This document shows, one piece after another, positions 1 through 7,316 of a stretch of 12,267 nucleotides of DNA. This DNA is from Microbacteriaceae bacterium. GTDB lineage: Bacteria; Actinomycetota; Actinomycetes; Actinomycetales; Microbacteriaceae. The DNA lies in contig JAAYAS010000108.1 in the NCBI GenBank assembly GCA_012719255.1, positions 1 to 12,267 on the forward strand, written 5' to 3'. A program made the translations under genes and the position numbers. The notes below the pieces were generated by a model. It was given only the letters and a program-made list of their open reading frames with translations, was not told where the DNA came from and ran no database searches. Positions within the stretch are counted from its first letter, which is position 1; the number at the start of each line of letters is the position of its first letter.

Positions 1-1409
1 ACACCCGCGACCACGGCAAGGCGCCCGTGCGCCGCGCCTGCTACGCGGCCGACCGCACCGGCCACATGATCCTGCAGACGCTCTACCAGAACTGCGTCAA
101 GCACGACATCCGGTTCTTCAACGAGTACTACGCGCTCGACGTCGCGTTCACTGAGGTCGACGGCGTCCGCCGCCCGGCCGCGGTCATCGCCTACGAGCTG
201 AAGACCGGCGACCTGCACGTCTTCCAGGGCAAGTCGATCGTCTTCGCCACCGGCGGCTTCGGCAAGGTCTTCAAGACCACCTCGAACGCCCACACCCTCA
301 CCGGCGACGGCGTCGGCATCATCTGGCGCAACGGCCTGCCGCTCGAGGACATGGAGTTCTACCAGTTCCACCCGACCGGCCTCGCCGGCCTCGGCATCCT
401 CCTCACCGAGGGCGCCCGAGGCGAGGGCGCGATCCTCCGCAACGACTCGGGCGAGCGCTTCATGGAGCGCTACGCGCCGACCATCAAGGACCTCGCGCCC
501 CGCGACATCGTCGCCCGCTCGATGGTGCAGGAGGTGCTCGAGGGCCGCGGCGCCGGTCCGCACAAGGACTACGTCTACCTCGACTGCACCCACCTGGGCG
601 CCGAGGTGCTCGAGACGAAGCTCCCCGACATCACCGAGTTCGCCCGCACCTACCTCGGCGTCGACCCCGTCACCGAGCCGGTGCCCGTGTACCCCACCGC
701 GCACTACGCCATGGGCGGCATCCCGACGAACAACGACGCCGAGGTGCTCTGGAACAACGAGGACGTCGTGCCCGGCCTGTTCGCCGCCGGCGAGTGCGCC
801 TGCGTGTCGGTGCACGGCTCGAACCGCCTCGGCACCAACTCGCTGCTCGACATCAACGTCTTCGGCAAGCGCGCCGGCCGCGCCGCCGTGGCGTACGCGA
901 AGTCGGCCGACTACGCGCCGCTGCCCGACGACGCCGACGAGTTCGTGCGCGGCCTCGTGCGCGACCTCCGCGCCAGCGAGGGCACCGAGTCGGTCGCGAA
1001 GCTCCGCGCCGAGCTGCAGGAGACCATGGACCGCAACGTCCAGGTGTTCCGCACCGCCGAGACCCTCAACGAGGCGACCGAGGTCATCCACCAGCTGCGC
1101 GAGCGCTACCGCAGCATCCACGTCGCCGACAAGGGCCTGCGGTTCAACACCGAGCTGCTCGAGGCGATCGAGCTCGGCTTCCTCCTCGACCTCGCCGAGG
1201 TCGTCACGTACTGCGCCCTCAACCGCGAGGAATCGCGCGGCGGCCACATGCGCGACGACTTCCCGAACCGCGACGACGAGAACTGGATGCACCACACGAT
1301 GGCGTACCTCACGGGCGACCGCCGCTCGGCCGACCCGGCCGACCACATCACGCTCGACAAGAAGCCCGTGCGCATGACCCACTACGTTCCGCAGGAACGC
1401 AAGTACTAG
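1..1409 (+). CDS. sdhA: Succinate dehydrogenase flavoprotein subunit (5' end outside window)
   Basis: This is the FAD-binding catalytic subunit of succinate dehydrogenase (complex II), which oxidises succinate to fumarate on the cytoplasmic face of the membrane and passes electrons to SdhB. The frame is already open at base 3 and gives about 468 residues; full SdhA is near 590, so the N-terminal nucleotide fold and the His that usually holds FAD covalently lie upstream. Visible family motifs are TRDHGKAPVRRACYAADRTG at the left edge, HPTG (369-380), RGEGAIL, LAPRDIVAR, HYAMGG (substrate-site His at 702-704) and NRLGTNSLLD (Arg at 825-827). The C-terminus ends in a conserved THYVPQERKY stretch. 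The stop lies 22 nt before sdhB, whose start has a good Shine-Dalgarno, so the two are cotranscribed; sdhC and sdhD are presumably upstream. Nothing in the visible part looks damaged. Confidence 0.97.
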   Translation, partial: TRDHGKAPVRRACYAADRTGHMILQTLYQNCVKHDIRFFNEYYALDVAFTEVDGVRRPAAVIAYELKTGDLHVFQGKSIVFATGGFGKVFKTTSNAHTLTGDGVGIIWRNGLPLEDMEFYQFHPTGLAGLGILLTEGARGEGAILRNDSGERFMERYAPTIKDLAPRDIVARSMVQEVLEGRGAGPHKDYVYLDCTHLGAEVLETKLPDITEFARTYLGVDPVTEPVPVYPTAHYAMGGIPTNNDAEVLWNNEDVVPGLFAAGECACVSVHGSNRLGTNSLLDINVFGKRAGRAAVAYAKSADYAPLPDDADEFVRGLVRDLRASEGTESVAKLRAELQETMDRNVQVFRTAETLNEATEVIHQLRERYRSIHVADKGLRFNTELLEAIELGFLLDLAEVVTYCALNREESRGGHMRDDFPNRDDENWMHHTMAYLTGDRRSADPADHITLDKKPVRMTHYVPQERKY

Positions 1410-1431
1410 AACCGAAGGGAGAATTTTCGCC

Positions 1432-2187
1432 ATGACCGAGACTGCGAACCAGCAGACCAAGGCCGAAGAGCCGGAGAAGCCCTTCGACATCGAGGTGCAC
1501 GTGCGCCGGTACAGCCCCGAGACCGACTCGGAGCCGTACTGGGACGTCTACACCGTGCCGATGTACTCGACCAGCCGCATCCTCGACGCCCTCCACCACA
1601 TCAAGTGGGAGCAGGACTCGAGCCTCGCGTTCCGCCGCTCGTGCGCCCACGGCATCTGCGGCTCCGACGCGATGCGCATCAACGGCCGCAACCGCCTCGC
1701 CTGCAAGACCCTGATCAAGGACCTCGATCGCACCAAGCCGATCTACGTCGAGCCGATCAAGGGCCTGCCGCTCGAGCGCGACCTCATCGTCGACATGGAC
1801 CCCTTCTTCGAGGCGTTCAAGGAGGTCCAGCCCTTCCTCATCGCCTCCGACAAGCCCGAGAAGGAGCGCATCCAGTCGATCGCCGACCGCGAGGTCTTCG
1901 ACGACACCACCAAGTGCATCCTCTGCGCCGCGTGCACCACCTCGTGCCCGGTGTTCTGGACCGACGGCCAGTACTTCGGCCCGGCCGCGATCGTCGCGGC
2001 GCACCGGTTCATCTTCGACTCGCGCGACGAGGAGGCCTCGACCCGTCTCGAGATCCTCAACGACAAGGAGGGCGTGTGGCGCTGCCGCACCACCTTCAAC
2101 TGCACCGAGGCGTGCCCCCGCGGCATCGAGGTGACCAAGGCGATCGCCGAGGTGAAGCAGGCCGTGCTCCGCGGCGGCCCCCGCTAG
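1432..2187 (+). CDS. sdhB: Succinate dehydrogenase iron-sulfur subunit
   Basis: SdhB carries electrons from the SdhA flavin to the membrane quinone site through three iron-sulfur clusters. The 251-residue length fits the family. The N-terminal plant-type ferredoxin domain has C71, C76, D79 and C91 as [2Fe-2S] ligands; Asp at the third position is also found in E. coli SdhB and is not a defect. The C-terminal bacterial-ferredoxin domain has C162, C165, C168 and C228 in the arrangement of the [4Fe-4S] cluster, and C172, C218 and C224 in that of the [3Fe-4S] cluster. The ATG is set by GAAGGGAG at 1414-1421, ten bases upstream. It follows sdhA directly and is the last gene of the operon, as a strong terminator starts 10 bases after its stop. 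Confidence 0.97.
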   Translation: MTETANQQTKAEEPEKPFDIEVHVRRYSPETDSEPYWDVYTVPMYSTSRILDALHHIKWEQDSSLAFRRSCAHGICGSDAMRINGRNRLACKTLIKDLDRTKPIYVEPIKGLPLERDLIVDMDPFFEAFKEVQPFLIASDKPEKERIQSIADREVFDDTTKCILCAACTTSCPVFWTDGQYFGPAAIVAAHRFIFDSRDEEASTRLEILNDKEGVWRCRTTFNCTEACPRGIEVTKAIAEVKQAVLRGGPR

Positions 2188-2196
2188 CCCGCCGCG

Positions 2197-2245
2197 AACG
2201 GCCCGAGGCCCGCATCCTGGTCGCAGGATGCGGGCCTCGCCCGTT
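2197..2245 (+). terminator. Intrinsic terminator after sdhB
   Basis: GAGGCCCGCATCCTG (2205-2219) and its exact reverse complement (2224-2238) form a 15-bp stem with a GTCG loop. One further C-G pair and, after a small internal loop, AACGG (2197-2201) with CCGTT (2241-2245) lengthen it. A short T-run (GTTTCC) follows. This is the best terminator in the window and should end the sdh transcript. Confidence 0.85.
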
Positions 2246-2250
2246 TCCGG

Positions 2251-2286
2251 CGAGCCCGTCGAAGCCCGCGCCCTTCGACAGGCTCG
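2251..2286 (+). repeat. Dispersed intergenic hairpin repeat, copy 1
   Basis: CGAGCCCGTCGAAG (2251-2264) and CTTCGACAGGCTCG (2273-2286) are inverted copies with one mismatch, separated by an 8-nt loop. The core CCCTTCGACAGGCTCGGGG (2271-2289) recurs in altered form at 4663-4682. I recall cores of this kind as common between genes in high-GC actinobacteria; that is recollection, not a search. Its function is unknown. It lies between the sdh terminator and the yihY promoter. Confidence 0.6.
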
Positions 2287-2323
2287 GGGCGCGGTTGTCG
2301 GCGGGCCCCCGGCGCGGCTCGCG

Positions 2324-2329
2324 TACCCT
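2324..2329 (+). promoter_or_regulatory. Probable -10 box for yihY
   Basis: TACCCT fits the actinobacterial TANNNT -10 consensus and places transcription start near 2336, giving a leader of about 50 nt that contains the GAGGAG ribosome site. TTGTCG at 2295-2300 resembles a -35 box but the 23-nt spacer is too long, so the -35 is not settled. The same TACCCT hexamer precedes fdhD. Confidence 0.45.
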
Positions 2330-2386
2330 GGCGGCGCGGCCCCGCCCGCACGCGACCCCACCGAGCCGCGACCGAGGAGCGCAACG

Positions 2387-3715
2387 ATGCCCACGCATCC
2401 CGTCACCACCCGAGTGCCGATCCTGCCCCCGCTGCCGAAGCACGGCCCGGATGCGGGCCTCGCCGACAAGGCGAAGGCCTTCGGCACCTGGGTGCAGTCG
2501 ACCCGGCCCGTGCGGGCGATCATGCACTGGAACGAGTCGCGCGGGGGCCTCCTCGCCGGCGGCATGGCCTACGCGGCGCTCTTCTCGTTCTTCGCCGCGC
2601 TCTGGGTGTTCTTCTCGATCGCCGGCATCGTGCTCTCGAACCGCCCCGACCTCATCGAGCTCGTCATCGACTACCTCGGCGACAGCATCCCCGGCCTCAT
2701 CGGCCCCGGCGGCGTGATCACCGAGGAGACCCTCCTCAACATGAGCGCGACGATGACGATCGCCGGCATCATCGCGCTCGCCTCGACGCTGTGGACGGCG
2801 CTGAACTTCCTCAACGGCGCCCGCGTCTCGGTGCGCGCCGTGTTCGGGCTGCCGCCCGCGCCCGAGACGAACTTCGTCGTCACGAAGCTCCGCGACCTCG
2901 GGCTCGTGCTGCTGTTCGGCCTGCTGATGGTGCTCTCGGCGGCGATCACCGCGGCGAGCTCGGGGCTCATCACCTGGGTGATCCGCGACCTGCTGTCGAT
3001 CGATCTCGGGCCGGGGCTCGGGTTCCTCATCCGCGGCGGCTCGATCGTCGTCGGCGTGCTCTTCGACGCGGTGATCTTCGCGCTCATCCTGCGGATCATG
3101 TGCCAGGTGCGCATCCCCGCGCGATTCCTCTGGCCCGGCGCGATCATCGGCGGCGTGCTCACCCAGCTGCTGAAGCAGGCCGGCTCGCTGCTGCTCGGCG
3201 GCGCCTCGTCGAACCCGCTGCTCGCGACGTTCGCCGCCCTGCTCGGAATCCTCATCTTCTTCAACTTCGCCTGCATGGTGCTGCTCATCACCGCCTCGTG
3301 GGTGAAGACGACGATGGACGACCACCACGTCTCGCCGCGCCTGCTCACCGCCGAGGAGGCCGAGGAGATCACCCGCGTCACCGAGCGCGAGGCCCGCAAG
3401 GAGCGGCTCGCCACCGAGAGCATCCGCATCCTCGACGAGCTCGAGCGCACGCCCCGCTGGCGGCGCCGCGGCCTGCGCCGCGACTACGAGCGCATCGTCG
3501 CCGAGCAGCAGCGCATCGAGCGCGCCGAGCTGCGCGAGCGGCTCGGCCTCGCCGACGACGACGGCCCGGCCGACGCCGAGGGCCGCAGCGCCGAGGCGAA
3601 GCGCCGGGCGAAGCGCAGCGACGACGGCGAGACCTCGTCGTTCCGCTCGGCGCAGGCCGAGGGCGAGGCCTCCGAGACCGAGACCGCGCCCGCCGCCACC
3701 AGATCCGACCGGTAG
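2387..3715 (+). CDS. YihY/virulence factor BrkB family inner-membrane protein
   Basis: A 442-residue integral membrane protein of the YihY/BrkB family. Family members are widespread, but their biochemical role is not well settled; the old RNase BN label for E. coli members was wrong. About six hydrophobic helices are visible, near residues 53-84, 121-143, 169-195, 215-237, 247-272 and 279-304, with the family-type GGMAYAALFSFFAALWVFFS in the first and LLGILIFFNFACMVLLITA in the last. After residue 310 comes a highly charged tail of about 130 residues, rich in Glu, Arg and Ala, probably helical then disordered, and cytoplasmic by the positive-inside rule. The start at 2387 is chosen because GAGGAG (2374-2379) sits 7 nt before it; the frame is open further upstream, but that part runs through the terminator and repeat. 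The gene is probably monocistronic. Confidence 0.9.
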   Translation: MPTHPVTTRVPILPPLPKHGPDAGLADKAKAFGTWVQSTRPVRAIMHWNESRGGLLAGGMAYAALFSFFAALWVFFSIAGIVLSNRPDLIELVIDYLGDSIPGLIGPGGVITEETLLNMSATMTIAGIIALASTLWTALNFLNGARVSVRAVFGLPPAPETNFVVTKLRDLGLVLLFGLLMVLSAAITAASSGLITWVIRDLLSIDLGPGLGFLIRGGSIVVGVLFDAVIFALILRIMCQVRIPARFLWPGAIIGGVLTQLLKQAGSLLLGGASSNPLLATFAALLGILIFFNFACMVLLITASWVKTTMDDHHVSPRLLTAEEAEEITRVTEREARKERLATESIRILDELERTPRWRRRGLRRDYERIVAEQQRIERAELRERLGLADDDGPADAEGRSAEAKRRAKRSDDGETSSFRSAQAEGEASETETAPAATRSDR

Positions 3716-3739
3716 CTGCACCTGCAAGTACCGGTCGGG
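3704..3739 (+). terminator. Hairpin overlapping the yihY stop codon
   Basis: CCGACCGGTA (3705-3714) and TACCGGTCGG (3729-3738) are perfect inverted copies, with a possible T-G pair outside and a small TGCA/TGCA pairing in the loop. The stop codon TAG (3713-3715) lies in the stem and loop edge. No T-run follows, only G-runs, so a terminator role is plausible but unproven. The right arm shares bases 3737-3738 with the first G-run of the next feature. Confidence 0.45.
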
Positions 3740-3768
3740 CGGGGCGGGGAGGCGCGGGGCGGGGCGGG
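3737..3768 (+). other. G-run cluster, possible G-quadruplex, at the xth promoter
   Basis: Six runs of three or four G lie within 32 bases: 3737-3739, 3741-3744, 3746-3749, 3756-3759, 3761-3764 and 3766-3768. Most are separated by a single base. This meets the usual pattern for an intramolecular G-quadruplex on the + strand. It fills the place where the -35 region of xth should be, two bases before the TAGGAT box. Whether it folds or regulates is not known. Confidence 0.5.
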
Positions 3769-3770
3769 CC

Positions 3771-3776
3771 TAGGAT
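3771..3776 (+). promoter_or_regulatory. -10 box for xth, probable leaderless transcript
   Basis: TAGGAT is followed by exactly 7 bases and then the ATG of xth at 3784. Transcription would begin at or one base before the start codon, so the mRNA would have no leader. No Shine-Dalgarno is needed or clearly visible. The same TANNNT-N7-ATG layout occurs at 7304, 7808 and 11168. Confidence 0.65.
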
Positions 3777-3783
3777 GGGGCGC

Positions 3784-4638
3784 ATGTCCGCACTCCGCAT
3801 CGCCTCGATCAACGTCAACGGCATCCGCGCCGCCTACCGCAAGGGGATGCCCGCGTGGCTCGAACCGCGCGGCGTCGACATCCTCGCGCTGCAGGAGGTG
3901 CGCGCGAGCCGGGCGCAGGTCGATGCGCTGCTCGACGAGGCCGGCCCGAGCGACTGGAACGTCGTGCTCGACGAGGCCACCGCCGCCGGCCGCGCCGGCG
4001 TCGCGATCGCCTCGCACCGCCCGATCCTCGAGCACCGCGCCGGCATCGGCCCCGCCGACTTCGACTCGGCCGGCCGCTGGATCGAGGCCGACTTCGACAT
4101 CGACGGCACCCCGCTCACCGTCGTGAGCTGCTACGTGCACTCGGGCGAGGTCGACACCCCGAAGCAGGAGGAGAAGTGGCGCTTCCTCGACGCGATGGCC
4201 GAGCGGATGCGCGAGCTGCGCGCCGAGCGCGAGCACGTGCTCGTCGTCGGCGACTTCAACGTCGGTCACACGACCCTCGACATCAAGAACTGGAAGGGCA
4301 ACGTGAAGCGCGCCGGCTTCCTGCCCCGCGAGCGCGGCTACTTCGACCGGCTCTTCGGCGAGTACGACGCCGACGTCGAGGCCGTCGACGGCTCGGGCGG
4401 CAAGGGCCTCGGCTGGATCGACGTCGGTCGCCGCTTCGCCGGCGAGGTCGACGGCCCCTACTCGTGGTGGTCGTGGCGCGGCAAGGCGTTCGACAACGAC
4501 ACCGGCTGGCGCATCGACTACCACGCGGCGACGCCGGCGCTCGCCGAGCGCGTCGAGGACTACACGATCGACCGCGCCGCCGCGTACGACCAGCGCTGGA
4601 GCGACCACGCGCCGGTGGTGGCCGACTACCGGTTCTAG
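3784..4638 (+). CDS. xth: Exodeoxyribonuclease III (AP endonuclease)
   Basis: A DNA repair enzyme of the exonuclease-endonuclease-phosphatase fold that cuts 5' of abasic sites and degrades 3' ends in duplex DNA. The 284 residues cover the whole domain. By alignment with E. coli XthA, the active-site set is complete: N10, E38 (LQEVR), Y117, D157 and N159 (GDFNV), D245 (WRIDY), and D274 with H275 (WSDHAP). The order SINVNGIRA, LQEVR, GDFNV, WSWRG, SDHAPV is typical. The start at 3784 is preferred over an in-frame ATG at 3775, because that codon overlaps the TAGGAT promoter box and would lie upstream of the transcript start. The gene appears to be transcribed alone, with a hairpin repeat after it. 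Confidence 0.96.
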   Translation: MSALRIASINVNGIRAAYRKGMPAWLEPRGVDILALQEVRASRAQVDALLDEAGPSDWNVVLDEATAAGRAGVAIASHRPILEHRAGIGPADFDSAGRWIEADFDIDGTPLTVVSCYVHSGEVDTPKQEEKWRFLDAMAERMRELRAEREHVLVVGDFNVGHTTLDIKNWKGNVKRAGFLPRERGYFDRLFGEYDADVEAVDGSGGKGLGWIDVGRRFAGEVDGPYSWWSWRGKAFDNDTGWRIDYHAATPALAERVEDYTIDRAAAYDQRWSDHAPVVADYRF

Positions 4639-4651
4639 GGCGGACCCGGGG

Positions 4652-4692
4652 CGAGCGCGGGGCCCTTCGACCGGCTCAGGGGCCGGGGCTCG
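4652..4692 (+). repeat. Dispersed intergenic hairpin repeat, copy 2
   Basis: The core CCCTTCGACCGGCTCAGGGG (4663-4682) matches the copy at 2271-2289 with few changes. Here it is nested in a longer imperfect hairpin: CGAGC (4652-4656) pairs with GCTCG (4688-4692), and GGCCC (4661-4665) with GGGCC (4680-4684). It sits between the stop of xth and the promoter of trpS and could act as a terminator for xth, though no T-run follows. Confidence 0.5.
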
Positions 4693-4704
4693 CGGCGCGG
4701 CGGC

Positions 4705-4710
4705 TAGCAT
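4705..4710 (+). promoter_or_regulatory. Probable -10 box for the trpS operon
   Basis: TAGCAT fits TANNNT and puts the transcript start near 4717, leaving a leader of about 37 nt before the trpS start chosen here. The ATG at 4709 overlaps this box, which argues against its use as the start codon. No clear -35 box is seen. Confidence 0.5.
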
Positions 4711-4753
4711 GGCAGGAGTGCCCACTCCCATCCAGGCGACAGGAACCCAAGCG

Positions 4754-5764
4754 ATGACGAAGCCCGTCCTCTTCTCCGGAATGCAGCCGTCGAGCGACTC
4801 GCTGCACCTCGGCAACTACGTGGGGGCGCTGACCAACTGGGTGAAGCTGCAGGAGGAGGGCGACGCGATCTACTGCGTCGTCAACCAGCACGCGATCACG
4901 TCGAAGTTCGAGCCCGAGCAGCTGCGCGAGCGCACCCTCACGACCGCGGCCCAGTACATCGCCGCCGGCATCGACCCCGACAAGTCGATCCTCTACGTGC
5001 AGTCGGACGTGCCCGCGCACGCCCAGCTCGCGTGGATCCTCGGCACGATGACCGGCTTCGGCGAGGCCGGCCGCATGACCCAGTTCAAGGACAAGTCGCA
5101 GCGCTTCGGCGCCGAGGCGACCACCGTCGGCCTGTTCACCTACCCGGTGCTCATGGCCGCCGACATCCTGCTGTTCCAGGCCGACCAGGTGCCCGTCGGC
5201 GACGACCAGCGCCAGCACATCGAGCTCACCCGCACCCTCGCCGAGCGCTTCAACTCGCGCTACGGCGAGACGTTCACCGTGCCCGAGGGCTTCATCCCCG
5301 AGGTGAGCGCGCGCGTCTACGACCTGCAGGAGCCGACCGCGAAGATGTCGAAGTCGGCGGCGTCCGACGCGGGCCTGCTGCGCATCCTCGACCCCGCGAA
5401 CGTCACGAAGAAGAAGATCATGCGCGCCGTCACCGACGCCGACGGCGAGATCCGCGTCGACCGCGAGGCGAAGCCCGGCGTCTCGAACCTCCTCGGCATC
5501 CACTCGGTGCTCACCGGCCGCGCGCTCGACGAGATCGTCGCCGAGTACGAGGGCCGCGGCTACGGCGACCTGAAGAAGGGCCTCGTCGAGGTGGTCGAGG
5601 CGACCTTCGCGCCGATCCGCGAGCGCACCGAGGAGCTGCTCGGCGACCGCGGCGAGCTGATGCGGCTGCTCGCGCAGGGCGCCGAGCGCGCCGCCGAGCG
5701 GGCGGATGCGACGCTGCGGCTCGTGCACGAGCGCATCGGCTTCCCCATCGGCGCGGCCCGATGA
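4754..5764 (+). CDS. trpS: Tryptophanyl-tRNA synthetase
   Basis: A class I aminoacyl-tRNA synthetase that charges tRNA-Trp in the cytoplasm. It is 336 residues, normal for bacterial TrpS. The ATP-binding signatures are H18-L-G-N (the HIGH equivalent, in SLHLGNYVGAL) and K197-M-S-K-S (the KMSKS loop); GDDQ at 149-152 and the LMAADILLF segment are also typical. The start at 4754 gives the family-like MTKPVLFSGMQPS and has AGGAA (4741-4745) 8 nt upstream. A start 45 bases earlier would add 15 atypical residues and would overlap the promoter box. The stop codon overlaps the next start in ATGA, so translation is probably coupled to the glycosyltransferase gene. Confidence 0.97.
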   Translation: MTKPVLFSGMQPSSDSLHLGNYVGALTNWVKLQEEGDAIYCVVNQHAITSKFEPEQLRERTLTTAAQYIAAGIDPDKSILYVQSDVPAHAQLAWILGTMTGFGEAGRMTQFKDKSQRFGAEATTVGLFTYPVLMAADILLFQADQVPVGDDQRQHIELTRTLAERFNSRYGETFTVPEGFIPEVSARVYDLQEPTAKMSKSAASDAGLLRILDPANVTKKKIMRAVTDADGEIRVDREAKPGVSNLLGIHSVLTGRALDEIVAEYEGRGYGDLKKGLVEVVEATFAPIRERTEELLGDRGELMRLLAQGAERAAERADATLRLVHERIGFPIGAAR

Positions 5765-6555
5765 CGCCGACCGCGACGCCCGAACCCGCCGAGCCCGCCG
5801 GCGGCGCGAGCCGCGAGCGCGACGCGCTCGTCGTCGTGCCGACCTACAACGAGGCCGAGAACATCGAGCTCGTCGTCGGCGACCTCCTCGAGATCTCCGA
5901 CCGCCTCGACGTGCTCGTCGTCGACGACGGCTCGCCCGACGGCACCGGCGCCCTCGCCGACGCGATCGCCGCCCGCGAGCCCCGCGTCACGGTGCTCCAC
6001 CGCGCCGGCAAGCAGGGGCTCGCCTCGGCGTACCTGCAGGGCTTCGAGCTCGGCCACGAGCGCGGCTACCGCTGGCTGTTCGAGTTCGACGCCGACGGCT
6101 CGCATCCCGCCGACCGGCTGCCGGCGATGCTCGCCGAGCTCGACGCCGGCGCCGACCTCGTCATCGGCTCGCGCTGGGTCGACGGCGGCGGCACCCGCGA
6201 CTGGCCCGCATCGCGCGAGCTGCTCTCGCGCGCCGCGTCGCTGTACTCGCGCACCGTGCTGAAGTCGCGCATCCACGACCTCACCGCCGGCTACCGCGGC
6301 TTCCGCGCCGAGGCGCTGCGCGCCCTCGACCTGTCGAGCGTCGCATCGGCCGGCTACTGCTTCCAGATCGAGATGGCGTGGCTGCTCGAGCGCACCGGGC
6401 ACCGCGTCGTCGAGGTGCCGATCATCTTCACCGACCGCGCCCTCGGCACCTCGAAGATGTCGCAGCGCATCATCCTCGAGGCGCTCTGGCGCGTCACCGC
6501 CTGGGGGCTCGGCTACCGGGCCCGCGGCGCGGTCCTCCTGCTCACCGGCCGCTAG
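5761..6555 (+). CDS. GT2 polyprenol monophosphomannose synthase
   Basis: A family-2 glycosyltransferase closely resembling dolichol/polyprenol-phosphate mannose synthases, which move mannose from GDP-mannose to polyprenyl phosphate at the cytoplasmic membrane face. In actinobacteria that lipid-linked sugar feeds protein O-mannosylation and cell-envelope glycans. The 264 residues show VVVPTYNEAENI (24-35), VVDDGSPDGT (53-62), the metal-binding DAD at 110-112 within FEFDADGSHP, GSRWVDGGG (136-144) and RALGTSKMS (226-234), all usual for the family. No membrane helix is present, so this is the soluble catalytic type without a fused GtrA-like or Lnt domain. The start overlaps the trpS stop by four bases. 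Family is secure; GDP-mannose as donor is inferred from similarity. Confidence 0.88.
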   Translation: MTPTATPEPAEPAGGASRERDALVVVPTYNEAENIELVVGDLLEISDRLDVLVVDDGSPDGTGALADAIAAREPRVTVLHRAGKQGLASAYLQGFELGHERGYRWLFEFDADGSHPADRLPAMLAELDAGADLVIGSRWVDGGGTRDWPASRELLSRAASLYSRTVLKSRIHDLTAGYRGFRAEALRALDLSSVASAGYCFQIEMAWLLERTGHRVVEVPIIFTDRALGTSKMSQRIILEALWRVTAWGLGYRARGAVLLLTGR

Positions 6556-6582
6556 GCCGCCCGATCCACCGAAGGCCCGTTC

Positions 6583-7227
6583 ATGACCGCATCCGACTCC
6601 TCCCCCGCCGCCGCCCACGACGCGAGCGGCGCGACCGGCGAGACCCCGCGCATCCGCTTCGAGGTCGAGACCGCCGTGCCGACCGAGCACGGCGAGTTCC
6701 GGGTGCGCGGCTACACCGACACCGTCACCGGCATCGTGCACCTCGCGATCTGCGCCGGCGAGCCGAGCGACGGGATGCGCGTGCGCATCCACTCGGAGTG
6801 CCTCACCGGCGAGGCGTTCGGCTCGATGAAGTGCGAGTGCGGCCCGCAGCTCGAGGCGGCGCTGAACATCGTGCAGGCCGAGGGCGGCGCGGTGCTCTAC
6901 CTGCGCGGCCACGAGGGCCGCGGCATCGGCCTGCTGAACAAGCTGCGCGCCTACCGGCTGCAGGAGGACGGCCTCGACACCGTCGACGCGAACCTCGCGC
7001 TCGGCCTGCCCGCCGACGCCCGCGAGTACATCGCGGCGGCGGGGATGCTCGACGACCTCGGCGTCGGCCGGGTGCGGCTGCTCACGAACAACCCGCTGAA
7101 GCAGGCGGCGCTCGAGGAGCACGGCATCGAGGTGATCGAGCGGGTGCCGCTCGAGGTCGGCCGCAACGCGGTGAACGACGAGTACCTCAAGGTGAAGGCC
7201 GAGCGGATGGGGCACCTGTTCGGCTGA
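6583..7227 (+). CDS. ribA: GTP cyclohydrolase II (stand-alone)
   Basis: Catalyses the first step of riboflavin synthesis, opening GTP to a diaminopyrimidine with loss of formate and pyrophosphate. The 214-residue protein is a single-domain RibA, not the RibB-RibA fusion common in actinobacteria. The zinc site is complete: C73, C84 and C86 in C-x10-C-x-C (SECLTGEAFGSMKCECG). LRGHEGRGIGLLNK (107-120) and DANLALGLPADAREY (135-149) follow in the family order, as does LLTNNPLK (167-173). The first 22 residues are Ala/Ser-rich and probably disordered. GAAGG (6571-6575) lies 7 nt before the ATG. It starts 27 nt after the glycosyltransferase stop, so it is probably the third gene of the trpS operon. 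No other rib gene is near. Confidence 0.93.
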   Translation: MTASDSSPAAAHDASGATGETPRIRFEVETAVPTEHGEFRVRGYTDTVTGIVHLAICAGEPSDGMRVRIHSECLTGEAFGSMKCECGPQLEAALNIVQAEGGAVLYLRGHEGRGIGLLNKLRAYRLQEDGLDTVDANLALGLPADAREYIAAAGMLDDLGVGRVRLLTNNPLKQAALEEHGIEVIERVPLEVGRNAVNDEYLKVKAERMGHLFG

Positions 7228-7246
7228 GCGCGCCGGGGCTGCCGAG

Positions 7247-7269
7247 CGAGCCGGTCGCGGCCGGGTTCG
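7247..7269 (+). terminator. Weak hairpin after ribA
   Basis: CGAGCCGG (7247-7254) can pair with CCGGGTTCG (7261-7269), with one bulged G and one G-T pair, over a 6-nt loop. The tail is TCCATAC and has no T-run. It could end or slow the trpS-ribA transcript, but the support is slight. A small CGTCC/GGACG dyad (7268-7281) follows. Confidence 0.25.
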
Positions 7270-7303
7270 TCCATACGGACGGGGCGGCGCGCGGGCCGCT
7301 CGA

Positions 7304-7309
7304 TAGGAT
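7304..7309 (+). promoter_or_regulatory. -10 box for the 117-residue membrane protein, probable leaderless transcript
   Basis: TAGGAT lies exactly 7 bases before the ATG at 7317, the same layout and hexamer as at xth. A convincing -35 box is not visible. Confidence 0.6.
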
Positions 7310-7316
7310 CGTGGCC

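Noticed and set aside
2228..2386. Upstream in-frame start for the YihY protein
   Set aside because: It would begin inside the sdhB terminator and run through the repeat and promoter box. The ATG at 2387 has a well-spaced GAGGAG.
4709..4753. Upstream ATG for trpS adding 15 residues
   Set aside because: The codon overlaps the TAGCAT promoter box, and the added residues do not resemble TrpS N-termini. The ATG at 4754 has AGGAA upstream.
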